A stretch of 33,445 nucleotides of DNA from positions 1-33,445 of the forward strand of contig CAZJOD010000018.1 in assembly GCA_964547525.1 (NCBI GenBank), written 5' to 3'. Made by a program: the position numbers and the translations under genes. The notes under the pieces are model-generated. The model saw only the letters and a list, made by a program, of their open reading frames with translations, made no database searches and had not been told where the DNA came from. Within the stretch, counting starts at the first letter, position 1, and every line of letters starts with the position of its first letter. This DNA comes from CAZJOD01 sp964547525 (GTDB taxonomy: Bacteria > Bacillota > Clostridia > JAAYHZ01). Below are positions 1 to 7,984 of the stretch, in pieces.

Positions 1-1
1 A

Positions 2-766
2 AAGTGTAAAGTAATATCAAGGTATGGAGTGGGATATGACAATGTGGACGTTACGGCATGTACACAAAAAGGAATATGGTTGGCCAATGTTACCGATTAT
101 TGTGCCGAAGATGTATCCGACCATGCTTTGGCGTTAATTATGTCATGTGCGAGAAAAACAGCACGTAGAGACGCTCAGGTCAGAAAAGGCATGTGGAATA
201 TCGGTGCCGCCGATCCTATTTACAGATTGGCCGGAAAAACTTTTGCATTCTTAGGTTTTGGTATGATCGGTCGTTGTTTATATAGAAAAATTAAAGGATT
301 TAATTTTTCACAAATATTGGTTTACGATCCTTTCTTGAGTGAGGAACAAGTAGCTTCCTTCGGTGCTAAAAAGGCTTCGTGGGAAGAAGCTTTGAGCCAA
401 GCCGATTATATATCGATACACATGCCTTTAAATGATAAAACAAGAGGCATAATAAATACTGGCGCTTTCGATATGATGAAAAAAACTGCAATTATTGTTA
501 ATACATCCAGAGGTCCTATAATAGATGAAAAATCATTAATAGCCGCTTTAAAAGAAGGTAAGATAAATAGTGCGGGATTGGATGTACACACTAAAGAACC
601 GTTGGACAAGGATTCGGAGTTGTTTTCAATAGAAAATTGTGTTTTAACCGATCATGTGGGTTGGTACAGTGAGGAATCCGTTGTTGAATTGAAAACAAAA
701 GTTGCTCAGAATGTTAAAGACGTGTTGAACGGGGGCAAACCTGCATACCCGGTAAACAAGTTGTAA
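2..766 (+). CDS. D-2-hydroxyacid dehydrogenase (5' partial)
   Basis: NAD-dependent D-isomer 2-hydroxyacid dehydrogenase of the SerA/glyoxylate reductase superfamily. The reading frame is open to the window edge: codons before the GTG at 29 read KCKVISRY, which continues into GVGYDNVD, a conserved segment just before the NAD domain. The true N-terminus (roughly 70 residues in this family) is therefore outside the window. Visible motifs are the Rossmann GFGMIGR dinucleotide-binding loop, NTSRGPIIDE (substrate/NAD Arg region), LDVHTKEPL with the catalytic-region Glu, and TDHVGWYSEES carrying the catalytic His. It lies 24 nt upstream of a KDPG aldolase and near a KDG kinase, so I infer a role in reducing a 2-keto sugar acid or hydroxypyruvate-type intermediate rather than serine synthesis. 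The exact substrate cannot be read from sequence. Confidence 0.9.
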   Translation, partial: KCKVISRYGVGYDNVDVTACTQKGIWLANVTDYCAEDVSDHALALIMSCARKTARRDAQVRKGMWNIGAADPIYRLAGKTFAFLGFGMIGRCLYRKIKGFNFSQILVYDPFLSEEQVASFGAKKASWEEALSQADYISIHMPLNDKTRGIINTGAFDMMKKTAIIVNTSRGPIIDEKSLIAALKEGKINSAGLDVHTKEPLDKDSELFSIENCVLTDHVGWYSEESVVELKTKVAQNVKDVLNGGKPAYPVNKL

Positions 767-790
767 AATAAATTTAACCGGAGGTTTTTT

Positions 791-1750
791 ATGAATGAAA
801 TATTAAATAAGATATCACAAATCGGTATAGTACCGGTTATAAAGTTGGAAGATGCAAATAACGCGGTTCCTCTTTGTAAAGCATTGCAAGACGGCGGGTT
901 GCCTATAGCGGAGATTACTTTCAGAACCAAAGCCGCCGCCGAATCCATAAAAAGAGTATCGAAGGAACTGCCGGATGTATTAGTCGGCGCAGGGACTGTG
1001 TTAACTGTAGATCAGGTTAAACAAGCGATTGAAGCCGGTGCTAAGTTTATTGTAAGTCCCGGGTTCAATAAAGACGTTGTTAAGTATTGTGTAGATAACA
1101 ATATACCCATAACACCGGGATGTTCAACACCTACCGATATAGAAGCGGCAGTATCAATGGGTTTGGAAGCAGTTAAGTTTTTCCCGGCCGAAGCATGTGG
1201 TGGAATGAAAATGTTAAAAGCGGTGAGTGCGCCATATGGTATGGTTAGCTTTATCCCCACAGGCGGTATAAGTGCTGAAAATCTAAACGAATACCTTTCA
1301 TTCAATAAGGTTTTGGCATGTGGCGGAACATGGATGGTTAAAGACGATATGATTAAGGCCGGAGATTTTGACGGCATTAAAAGATTAACTAAACAAGCTG
1401 TAGAACTTATGTTAGGATTCGAATTGGCTCATGTGGGAATCAATGCCGCTAATGAAGACGAAGCGTTAAAGGTGACAAAACGTTTTTCAGCTTTATTTAA
1501 CATGCCTCTAAAAGAAGGTAACAGTTCCAATTTTGCAGGAACGGGAATAGAAGTAAACAAATCCGTCGGTTTAGGTAAAAACGGACATTTAGCTATAAGA
1601 ACCAACAGTATTTTAAGAGCGGTTGCATATTTTAATAGATTAGGTGTTGAAATAGATATGGATACGGTTAAATTTAAAGACGGAAAAATGATCGCAGTAT
1701 ATTTTAAAGAAGAAATAGCCGGTTTTGCAATACATTTATTACAAAAATAA
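791..1750 (+). CDS. KDPG/KHG aldolase with C-terminal VOC-like domain
   Basis: 2-dehydro-3-deoxy-6-phosphogluconate aldolase, cleaving KDPG to pyruvate and glyceraldehyde 3-phosphate. Residues 1 to about 208 form the class I aldolase TIM barrel. Glu41, Arg45 and the Schiff-base Lys129 (in EAVKFFPAEA) sit at a constant offset of four from E. coli Eda Glu45, Arg49 and Lys133. The usual protein is about 210 residues; this one has 319. The extra ~110 residues begin FELAHVGINA and look like a vicinal-oxygen-chelate (glyoxalase-type) fold, with a second strand near GHLAIRTNS. The ATG is preceded by an AACCGGAGG ribosome site. It is probably cotranscribed with the dehydrogenase upstream. The role of the added domain is unknown to me; its assignment to VOC is by pattern only. 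Confidence 0.92.
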   Translation: MNEILNKISQIGIVPVIKLEDANNAVPLCKALQDGGLPIAEITFRTKAAAESIKRVSKELPDVLVGAGTVLTVDQVKQAIEAGAKFIVSPGFNKDVVKYCVDNNIPITPGCSTPTDIEAAVSMGLEAVKFFPAEACGGMKMLKAVSAPYGMVSFIPTGGISAENLNEYLSFNKVLACGGTWMVKDDMIKAGDFDGIKRLTKQAVELMLGFELAHVGINAANEDEALKVTKRFSALFNMPLKEGNSSNFAGTGIEVNKSVGLGKNGHLAIRTNSILRAVAYFNRLGVEIDMDTVKFKDGKMIAVYFKEEIAGFAIHLLQK

Positions 1751-1852
1751 GAGTATAAAAAGAATTATAAATATATTTTATCGTCACATTTATAGTTGAT
1801 AATGTCGATTAAATATAGCCTAAATACAAATTAGCTTGAATAGGAGGATATT

Positions 1853-2884
1853 ATGAGTAAGAAATTTGTTACTTTCGGTGAGATTATGTTACGTTTAAAA
1901 TCACCTGGATTGGAGCGTTTTTTTCAGTCTCCCGCACTTGAAGCCACTTTTGGCGGCGGTGAAGCGAATGTTGCCATCTCACTGGCCAATTACGGGCAAG
2001 ATGTAGCGTATGTTACGGTACTGCCAAAAAATGATATAGCCGACAGCTGCATAAGAGACTTAAGATATTTCGGAGTAGACACCTCTAAGATTGTTAGGGG
2101 TGAAGGAAGAATGGGTATTTACTTTTTAGAAGGCGGAGCAAATCAACGTGCTTCGAAGGTAGTGTACGACAGAGCTTACTCAGCCATATCTTTAGCTAAG
2201 TCCGGTAGTATAGATTGGAAAAATGTTTTTAACGGTGTTTCATGGTTTCATATTACAGGAATCACACCCGCTATTAGTGCCTCTGCTGCGGAATTGTCAA
2301 TAGAGGCGGTCAAGACTGCAAAAGAAATGGGTCTTACAGTATCTTGTGATTTAAATTTCAGAAAGAATTTATGGAAATACGGAAAAAAAGCAACCGAAAT
2401 TATGCCTGAGTTAGTTAAGTATGTAGATGTAGGTATTGCAAACGAAGAAGATTGTCAGAAATCATTAGGTATTTCTATAGATTCCGATGTTGAAAGCGGT
2501 GAGCTTGATGTTGAAAAATACAAAGAGCTGAGCAATAAAGTTTTAACAAAATACCCCAATATGAAGATAATAGCAATCACTTTAAGGGAAAGTAAGAGTG
2601 CCGATAATAACGGTTGGTCGGGATGTATGAACGATGGTGAAAAATTTTATTTGAGCAAAAAATATGAGATTACCGATATTGTTGACCGGGTAGGCGGGGG
2701 GGATTCTTTTGCCGGCGGTTTAATATACGGATTAAACACTTATACAAGCAAGCAGGACGCTTTGGAATTCGCTGTAGCGGCCAGCTGTTTGAAACACTCT
2801 ATCATCGGTGATCCTAACAGGGTTTCGGTGGACGAAGTTGAAAAGCTGATGGGTGGAGACGCCTCGGGAAGAGTACAAAGATAA
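1853..2884 (+). CDS. kdgK: 2-keto-3-deoxygluconate kinase (PfkB family)
   Basis: Sugar kinase of the PfkB/ribokinase family, most likely phosphorylating 2-keto-3-deoxygluconate to KDPG for the aldolase upstream. The N-terminus has GEIMLRLKSPG and the substrate-side GGGEANVAISLANYG signature of KDG kinases. The C-terminal ATP/catalytic signature is DRVGGGDSFAGGL, with Asp284 as the predicted catalytic base. Length (343) is normal for the family. The start is fixed by TAGGAGG seven bases before the ATG. A 102 nt gap separates it from the aldolase, with no obvious terminator, so a single operon is plausible. Dehydrogenase, aldolase and kinase together indicate degradation of a uronate, gluconate or similar sugar acid. 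Specificity for KDG over other 2-keto sugars is inferred from context. Confidence 0.92.
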   Translation: MSKKFVTFGEIMLRLKSPGLERFFQSPALEATFGGGEANVAISLANYGQDVAYVTVLPKNDIADSCIRDLRYFGVDTSKIVRGEGRMGIYFLEGGANQRASKVVYDRAYSAISLAKSGSIDWKNVFNGVSWFHITGITPAISASAAELSIEAVKTAKEMGLTVSCDLNFRKNLWKYGKKATEIMPELVKYVDVGIANEEDCQKSLGISIDSDVESGELDVEKYKELSNKVLTKYPNMKIIAITLRESKSADNNGWSGCMNDGEKFYLSKKYEITDIVDRVGGGDSFAGGLIYGLNTYTSKQDALEFAVAASCLKHSIIGDPNRVSVDEVEKLMGGDASGRVQR

Positions 2885-2910
2885 ATAAATGACCGGTATA
2901 TATGAAAGAA

Positions 2911-2938
2911 AAAGAAGGAGCATACTCCTTCTTTTCTT
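2911..2938 (+). terminator. Rho-independent terminator after kdgK
   Basis: An inverted repeat AAGAAGGAG / CTCCTTCTT (2912-2920 and 2925-2933) with a CATA loop is followed by a short T/C-rich tract. It starts about 27 bases after the kdgK stop and lies just before the acetyltransferase start at 2955. Several longer in-frame codons of the following gene would run through it, which argues for the later start of that gene. Confidence 0.6.
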
Positions 2939-2954
2939 CCATTCAGGAATAATT

Positions 2955-3434
2955 ATGGAATTTAGAAAAGCTACATTGGATGATGTGAACGAGTTGGTTA
3001 AAAATAGGATACAGATGAGGCGAGAAAGAGAACTATCATATGATTTCGGTAGAGAAAGTTTATTGGAATTGAAGCTCAGAGAATTTTTTTCATCCCATAT
3101 GACCGATGAAAAATTTATAACATGGATAGCTGTCGAAGCGGATAATGTTATAGCAACGGCAGGTGTTAGTTTCTATGTGGTTCCTCCGGAAAGTAAAAAC
3201 TTATCAGGGAAAGTGGCGTATATAACTAATATGTATACAAAGCTTGAATACAGAAAAAAAGGAATTGCAAAGGCACTATTGGACAAGGTGGTTTATGAAG
3301 CAAAAATCAGAGACTGTAATAAAATTATACTTAACGCTTCCAAATCAGGGCGCTCTTTATATGAAAAATACGGTTTTTCCGAACTTGAAAACGAAATGGT
3401 TTTATATTTGAGCAGCCGTACGGACGACATTTAG
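2955..3434 (+). CDS. GNAT-family N-acetyltransferase
   Basis: Acetyl-CoA-dependent GCN5-related acetyltransferase of about 159 residues. The protein opens MEFRKATLDDVNELVKNR, a typical GNAT first strand/helix. The acetyl-CoA pyrophosphate-binding motif A is seen as TKLEYRKKGIAKALLDKV, followed by the C-terminal SGRSLYEKYGF element. An upstream in-frame ATG at 2889 would add 22 residues, but those codons cross the terminator hairpin at 2911-2938. The ATG at 2955 has AGGAA seven bases upstream and matches the family's N-terminus, so I chose it. The substrate is unknown. It is a lone gene between the sugar-acid operon and the ceramidase-fold genes. Confidence 0.85.
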   Translation: MEFRKATLDDVNELVKNRIQMRRERELSYDFGRESLLELKLREFFSSHMTDEKFITWIAVEADNVIATAGVSFYVVPPESKNLSGKVAYITNMYTKLEYRKKGIAKALLDKVVYEAKIRDCNKIILNASKSGRSLYEKYGFSELENEMVLYLSSRTDDI

Positions 3435-3521
3435 TAGGTTTATTCTATTACAAAAAATTATTTTATGACAGTTAAATTTAGATTTTTATTGTGTTAGTAA
3501 GTTTAAACGAGGTGAAATGAG

Positions 3522-4796
3522 ATGAGATTTGGTAGCGGTAAAGATATAATAACACCGGATATAAAAATGCATATGGGCGGATATGCAAGTATATTCGGCA
3601 AATACATGAATACTATACATGACGATTTGTATGTCAAGACATTTATAATGCAGGATGATGGTAATACTGTGGTGTTGATATCACTTGATTTGATTTTTCA
3701 CGACTATGATTTAACGTTAAAAATAGGAGAATATGTGCAAGACAGATATCAAATATGCAAAGATAATGTCTTTTTAACATACACACATAACCATGCGGGT
3801 CCTGTAACCCGAGGATATGATCCCGCACAGGTAGACCCCAAATATGAAGCTTTTTTGGAGAGTAGAATAAAAAGTTGTGTTGACCGGGCGTTTCTAAATA
3901 TGTTTGACGGAGAAATATATTTTAGTTCCATTGAAGGAAATTGGAATATCAATAGAAGAAGAAAAGAAAATGATGTAGTGGTCGGTGGACCGAATCCTTT
4001 AGGTATCAAAGATAACAAAATGAACATTTTAAAGATTTGTGACAAAAATAATGATATGAGAATTTTAACTCTTAATTATGCATGTCACCCTGTAACATTA
4101 GGAGATACACTTGATTTGTCTTCAGAATATTCAGGGAGACTTTGTGAAATCTTAGAAGCTGAATTTTACGGCAGCACTACAATATTTTTCCAAGGAGCAG
4201 GTGCTCATGAAAGACCTGTTATAACGGTTGTAGGGAATGTGTTTAAGAAAGCCACATTTGATGAAACTGATGACTTTGCCAACATACTGGCGAACAATAT
4301 AAAAAAAGCTCTTTATACAGATATGCCTAAAAAGATTGATTTAAGTATCAAAGTTAAGCGTTTTACAATTCCATTGGACATAGACCCGTTATCGAAAGAT
4401 GAACTTAGAAAAAGGATTGAAGGTAATGATAAAATGGTCAGCAGAACATCCGCTTATGTTTTGGACAGGTACGACGAAACTGACGATGTCATAAATCTTA
4501 ATGCGGGAATAATACAGATAAACAAAGACATTTATATCGCATACCTTTGTGGAGAGGTGTGTTATGAGGTCAAACAAGTAATAGAAAATGTCTTTAAAGA
4601 AAAGTTGGTTCTATTGTTTGGATACGGTGACAGTACATCTTATATACCCGGAGATAAAATATTAATCGAAGGAGGATACGAATCGAGAGGAACGGTGGGA
4701 GGCTTTTGTATGAAAGGCCGATATAAAATCGGAATGGATAAAAGAATTTCCGATGCATATAAAAAAAATCTTTCCGACATGAATGATAATCAATAA
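3522..4796 (+). CDS. Cytosolic ceramidase-fold metal-dependent hydrolase, paralogue 1
   Basis: Member of the neutral/alkaline non-lysosomal ceramidase N-terminal domain family (Ceramidase_alk), 424 residues, no signal peptide, so probably cytosolic. The start MRFGSGKDIITP is the family's first strand (GxxxxDITP). Zinc-ligand motifs are kept: YTHNHAGP (His89/His91), NYACHPV (His189), LCGEVCYE (Glu) and TSYIPGDKILIEGGYE (Tyr). In true neutral ceramidases the nucleophile sits in a GDxSPN loop; here the matching loop reads GAGAHERP, with no serine and no Asp. A ceramidase activity is therefore doubtful; a sugar- or amide-hydrolysing or isomerising role is possible but not shown. RBS is GAGGTG. 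A close paralogue follows after 171 nt, and a more distant one lies at 20746. Confidence 0.8.
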   Translation: MRFGSGKDIITPDIKMHMGGYASIFGKYMNTIHDDLYVKTFIMQDDGNTVVLISLDLIFHDYDLTLKIGEYVQDRYQICKDNVFLTYTHNHAGPVTRGYDPAQVDPKYEAFLESRIKSCVDRAFLNMFDGEIYFSSIEGNWNINRRRKENDVVVGGPNPLGIKDNKMNILKICDKNNDMRILTLNYACHPVTLGDTLDLSSEYSGRLCEILEAEFYGSTTIFFQGAGAHERPVITVVGNVFKKATFDETDDFANILANNIKKALYTDMPKKIDLSIKVKRFTIPLDIDPLSKDELRKRIEGNDKMVSRTSAYVLDRYDETDDVINLNAGIIQINKDIYIAYLCGEVCYEVKQVIENVFKEKLVLLFGYGDSTSYIPGDKILIEGGYESRGTVGGFCMKGRYKIGMDKRISDAYKKNLSDMNDNQ

Positions 4797-4797
4797 A

Positions 4798-4924
4798 GAT
4801 TTCATTGCATTAACTCATTTATTGTGAAACGCGTTGAAATCAATCCGGTTTGGTTTGGATTTTTGATGTTGCGGCATATGGTACTTAAGGTTTAATATTC
4901 GTTCGTTTATTGTAAAAAATAAAG
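4798..4924 (+). repeat. Intergenic repeat element, copy A
   Basis: A 127 bp element that begins right after the stop of the first ceramidase-fold gene. Its reverse complement recurs at 7755-7879. The first ~34 bases match at about 85% (both include AACTCA followed by TTATTGTGAA). The last ~30 match strongly, including an identical TTCGTTCGTTTATTG. The middle ~50 bases have diverged, but the total lengths are nearly equal (127 and 125). The 5' end can form a small hairpin with loop CTCAT. No ORF lies inside. Looks like a MITE-like or other dispersed intergenic repeat. Confidence 0.7.
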
Positions 4925-4967
4925 TGTTTTAAAGTAAAATCATAAAATAAATTGTGAGGTGATAAAT

Positions 4968-6236
4968 ATGAAGTTCGGTGCGTCTAAGGAATTGATAACT
5001 CCTAACCGTATAACGCATATGGGTGGATACGGTAGTCTGTACGGAGAATTTTTCGATAGTATACATGATGAATTATATGTTAAAACTTTATTGTTAGAAG
5101 ACGGTAATGAATATGCGCTTTTGATAACATTAGATTTACTTTTTCACGATCGAAAACTAACAGAACAAATAGAGGAATATGTTCAAAAAAAATATGGAAT
5201 AAAAAAGGACTATGTGATCGTGTCATATACACATAATCATTACGGTCCGGCAGTCAGAGGTTATGATCCTGACCAATTTTCACCTGAATATGAAGATTTT
5301 TTATTTGACAGGTTAAAAAGTTGTATTGACAAAGCTTTTTTAAATGTATGGGAAGGTGTCATGTCTTATTGCGAAGTGGAAGGGGACTGGAACATAAGCC
5401 GTAGAAAAATAAAGGACGGTAAATGTATAGGAGGGCCGTTTCCTCAAGGAGATAAAGATAATACGTTAACTATCTTAAAATTTACCGATATTAAAGGTAA
5501 AATCAAGGCGTTATTTTTAAACTATTCGTGTCACCCGGTTACCCATTCGGCTATTACTGAAATTACTTCCGAATATCCCGGTAGGCTGTGTCAATATTTA
5601 GAGACAAAATTTTACGGTTGTACCGCAATGTTTTTTCAGGGAGCCGGAGGAGATACCAGACCAAAGCTTACATGTAAGAACGATAAATTTATAAACGCAG
5701 GATATATCGATGTGGACGAGATGGCTTTAGGAATGGCTTTGAGAGTAGAAAACGCATTATTTTCTAACAGTTTTACAGTGATAAAGCCGAATCTGTCGGC
5801 TGTTCAATTCGATATTCCCTTAGATTTGGAGATCTATCCTAAAGAGTACTTTGAGGAAGTTTACACTAAACTAAAAGATGGTCCGTTAAAAAACGAATGC
5901 CATGAAGTCATAAAGAAATATGATAATACGGATAACAAAGTATATTTACATGGAGGCATATTAAAGCTTGATGATGATTTTCATATATTTCATTTAGGTG
6001 GGGAAATTTGCTACGATGTAAAACTTCAACTGCAGAAGGCCTTTGAGGCGCTTAAGATTATTTTCATTGGGTTTTGTGACTGTACCGCTTATATTCCAAG
6101 TGACAGGATAATTCAAGAAGGCGGTTATGAGGCTGAAGGTTCTGTCATTGAATATATGCTGAAAGGCAAATTTGCACCGGGTATTGACTTAAGAGTGTAC
6201 GAATACTTCAATAAATATATAAAAAGCTTTAATTAG
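4968..6236 (+). CDS. Cytosolic ceramidase-fold metal-dependent hydrolase, paralogue 2
   Basis: Close paralogue of the protein at 3522, 422 residues, aligning from the first residue (MKFGASKELITP against MRFGSGKDIITP) to the C-terminus. Zinc-site motifs are preserved: SYTHNHYGP, NYSCHPVTHS, LGGEICYD and TAYIPSDRIIQEGGYE. The nucleophile loop reads GAGGDTRP, keeping Gly-Asp but with Thr-Arg-Pro in place of the x-Ser-Pro-Asn of genuine neutral ceramidases. A GTG at 4959 is in frame, but the ATG at 4968 has GAGGTG at 4955-4960 with good spacing and matches the paralogue's start. It lies between the two inverted intergenic repeats, followed by a GNAT gene and murQ. Divergence between the paralogues suggests related but different substrates. 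Confidence 0.8.
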   Translation: MKFGASKELITPNRITHMGGYGSLYGEFFDSIHDELYVKTLLLEDGNEYALLITLDLLFHDRKLTEQIEEYVQKKYGIKKDYVIVSYTHNHYGPAVRGYDPDQFSPEYEDFLFDRLKSCIDKAFLNVWEGVMSYCEVEGDWNISRRKIKDGKCIGGPFPQGDKDNTLTILKFTDIKGKIKALFLNYSCHPVTHSAITEITSEYPGRLCQYLETKFYGCTAMFFQGAGGDTRPKLTCKNDKFINAGYIDVDEMALGMALRVENALFSNSFTVIKPNLSAVQFDIPLDLEIYPKEYFEEVYTKLKDGPLKNECHEVIKKYDNTDNKVYLHGGILKLDDDFHIFHLGGEICYDVKLQLQKAFEALKIIFIGFCDCTAYIPSDRIIQEGGYEAEGSVIEYMLKGKFAPGIDLRVYEYFNKYIKSFN

Positions 6237-6297
6237 ATTTAAGTATATATGAGTTTAAAGACCGGTTTCACCTGTCTATTTAAAGTTGAGGTAAAAA

Positions 6298-6735
6298 ATG
6301 AGTAAAATTGATATACACTTTATAATACCGGGTACTGCGGAATATACGCAGGAATTAATTTTAAGAGATGAAGTGCTAAGAAAACCTCTGGGTTTAAGCT
6401 TATTCAATGAAGATTTGAGTAAGGAGACAAATGATTACCACATAGGTGCTTTTTTAGATGATCATTTAGTCGGTATTTTAATTTTAACCGTTTTAAATGA
6501 TAAGGAAATAAAAATGAGGCAAGTAGCTGTAAAAGAAAACAAAAGAGGTATGTCGGTAGGAACCGAGCTGGTAAAATTCGCAGAAAATTTTTCTAAAAGT
6601 AAAGATTACAAAATTATAGTCTTGAATGCTCGTAAAACTGCTGTGAACTTTTATAAAAAATTAAATTATGAAATTATAAGTGATGAATTTATAGAAGTGA
6701 ACATACCGCATTATAAAATGAAAAAATTATTATAA
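6298..6735 (+). CDS. GNAT-family N-acetyltransferase (ElaA/YjcF-like)
   Basis: Small acetyl-CoA-dependent acetyltransferase of 145 residues. The segment LRDEVLRKPLGL is typical of the ElaA/YjcF-like GNAT branch. The central strand HIGAFLDDHLVGILIL and the acetyl-CoA-binding segment VKENKRGMSVGTELV follow in the usual order, then VNFYKKLNYE near the C-terminus. The start ATG has TTGAGG eight to ten bases upstream. Gaps of 61 and 74 nt separate it from its neighbours on the same strand. Its substrate cannot be deduced; proximity to MurQ is the only hint and may be coincidental. Confidence 0.85.
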   Translation: MSKIDIHFIIPGTAEYTQELILRDEVLRKPLGLSLFNEDLSKETNDYHIGAFLDDHLVGILILTVLNDKEIKMRQVAVKENKRGMSVGTELVKFAENFSKSKDYKIIVLNARKTAVNFYKKLNYEIISDEFIEVNIPHYKMKKLL

Positions 6736-6809
6736 ATATGATTATACCGCAATAAAATAAGTTTTTGCAGTAGGATCAAATATTAAATATAAAATATGGA
6801 GATAAAATA

Positions 6810-7715
6810 ATGACAGAGAATTTTAACATATTGATAACCGAAACAAACAACCCTGACACAGTTGGAATTGACAGATGCACCACTTTGGATATGGTAAAGA
6901 TGATAAATAACGAAGATAAAAAAGTAGCCTTGGCGGTAGAAAAAGTATCCGAGCAAATAGCCTGTGCAATTGATCTTGCCGCTTTAAAACTTGCCGCAGG
7001 AGGACGCATGTTATATTTTGGAGCCGGTACAAGTGGTAGATTAGGTATTATCGACGCAGGAGAGTGTCCACCCACATACGGGACATCGCCTGATATGGTC
7101 CAAGGCATAATAGCAGGGGGACCCGGAGCTGTTTTTAATGCGGCCGAAGGAAATGAAGATAATGAGCAAGAGGGTATAGGGGCGGTAAGAAACTTAAATG
7201 TCACAGAAAAGGATGTTGTCGTAGGTATTGCCGCCAGTGGAAGAACACCTTATGTAATAGGTGTTTTAAAAGAGGGTAAAGCTGTCAATGCTTTAACGGT
7301 CGGTATATGTAACAATCCGGACACCCCTATGAGCAAGCTTGCCGATGTTACAATTTCACCGGTTACCGGACCTGAGGTGATACAAGGATCTACCAGAATG
7401 AAGGCGGGTACCGCTCAAAAAATGGTTTTAAACATGATATCGACCGGGGTAATGATAAAATTAGGTAAGGTATATCGTAACCTCATGGTAGATATGAAAT
7501 CGTCAAACGAGAAATTATATAATCGCGCTGCACGGATTGTGTCTGATGCTACCGGTGCGGATTTTGCCACCTCCGTACAGATGTTAACAAAAACCGGTTA
7601 TGATATAAAAAAGGCTGTTACCGCAATATTATTAAATACGGATGTTGACACAGCGGAATCGATTCTAATAAAAAACAACGGTTATATCTATAAAGCAATC
7701 AAAGAAACCGAGTAA
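6810..7715 (+). CDS. murQ: N-acetylmuramic acid 6-phosphate etherase
   Basis: Cytosolic lyase that removes the D-lactyl ether from MurNAc 6-phosphate to give GlcNAc 6-phosphate, used in cell-wall recycling or scavenging. The SIS-domain signature GAGTSGRLGIIDAGECPPTYG spans residues 71-91, with the catalytic Glu85 in AGECPPT, and AAEGNEDN holds further conserved glutamates near 113-116. ASGRTPYV and GSTRMKAGTAQK complete the family pattern. Length (301) is standard. The start ATG follows a TGGAGAT ribosome site. No MurNAc PTS transporter, MurK or MurR is beside it, so substrate supply must come from elsewhere. It is the last gene inside the block bracketed by the inverted repeats. Confidence 0.95.
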   Translation: MTENFNILITETNNPDTVGIDRCTTLDMVKMINNEDKKVALAVEKVSEQIACAIDLAALKLAAGGRMLYFGAGTSGRLGIIDAGECPPTYGTSPDMVQGIIAGGPGAVFNAAEGNEDNEQEGIGAVRNLNVTEKDVVVGIAASGRTPYVIGVLKEGKAVNALTVGICNNPDTPMSKLADVTISPVTGPEVIQGSTRMKAGTAQKMVLNMISTGVMIKLGKVYRNLMVDMKSSNEKLYNRAARIVSDATGADFATSVQMLTKTGYDIKKAVTAILLNTDVDTAESILIKNNGYIYKAIKETE

Positions 7716-7754
7716 GCTATATCTGAAAAATTTGAATATAATTTGCTGCATAAA

Positions 7755-7879
7755 CTTTATTTTATTGCAATAAACGAACGAAGATAGGATTTAAGTGGTA
7801 AATTCAATTGGTGAAGGTAACGTATTTTCAATAACCGGTGCACTTCGGTTCACAATAATTGAGTTATTGTAGTGAAATC
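7755..7879 (-). repeat. Intergenic repeat element, copy B (inverted)
   Basis: 125 bp element in the murQ-hemZ gap. Its reverse complement matches copy A (4798-4924) at both ends and in overall length, while the interior is diverged. A short hairpin at the inner end (CAATAA / TTATTG around TTGAG, 7853-7869) is conserved in position with copy A. Together the two copies bracket 2.8 kb holding the second ceramidase-fold gene, the GNAT gene and murQ. Confidence 0.7.
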
Positions 7880-7923
7880 ATTTAATATATACTGTTAAAA
7901 CAAGTTTAACATGAGAACATAAG

Positions 7924-7952
7924 TTGCATGTATATTTATACCATGGTATAAT
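7924..7952 (+). promoter_or_regulatory. hemZ operon promoter with palindrome over the -10
   Basis: TTGCAT (7924-7929), a 17 bp spacer, and a perfect TATAAT (7947-7952) form a sigma-A-type promoter about 30 bases before hemZ. A perfect 16 bp palindrome, TTATACCATGGTATAA (7936-7951), covers the end of the spacer and five bases of the -10 box, a good position for a repressor operator. The binding protein is not identifiable here. Confidence 0.75.
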
Positions 7953-7984
7953 CTATGAAATATTATGGGAGATGAACGAAATTA

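Noticed and set aside
3522..6236. Neutral ceramidase function for the paralogue pair
   Set aside because: The catalytic serine loop is not conserved and there is no secretion signal, so only the fold is claimed.
6737..6809. GCAATAAAATAAG near murQ as another repeat copy
   Set aside because: Only about 13 bases match the end of copy B, too short to support.
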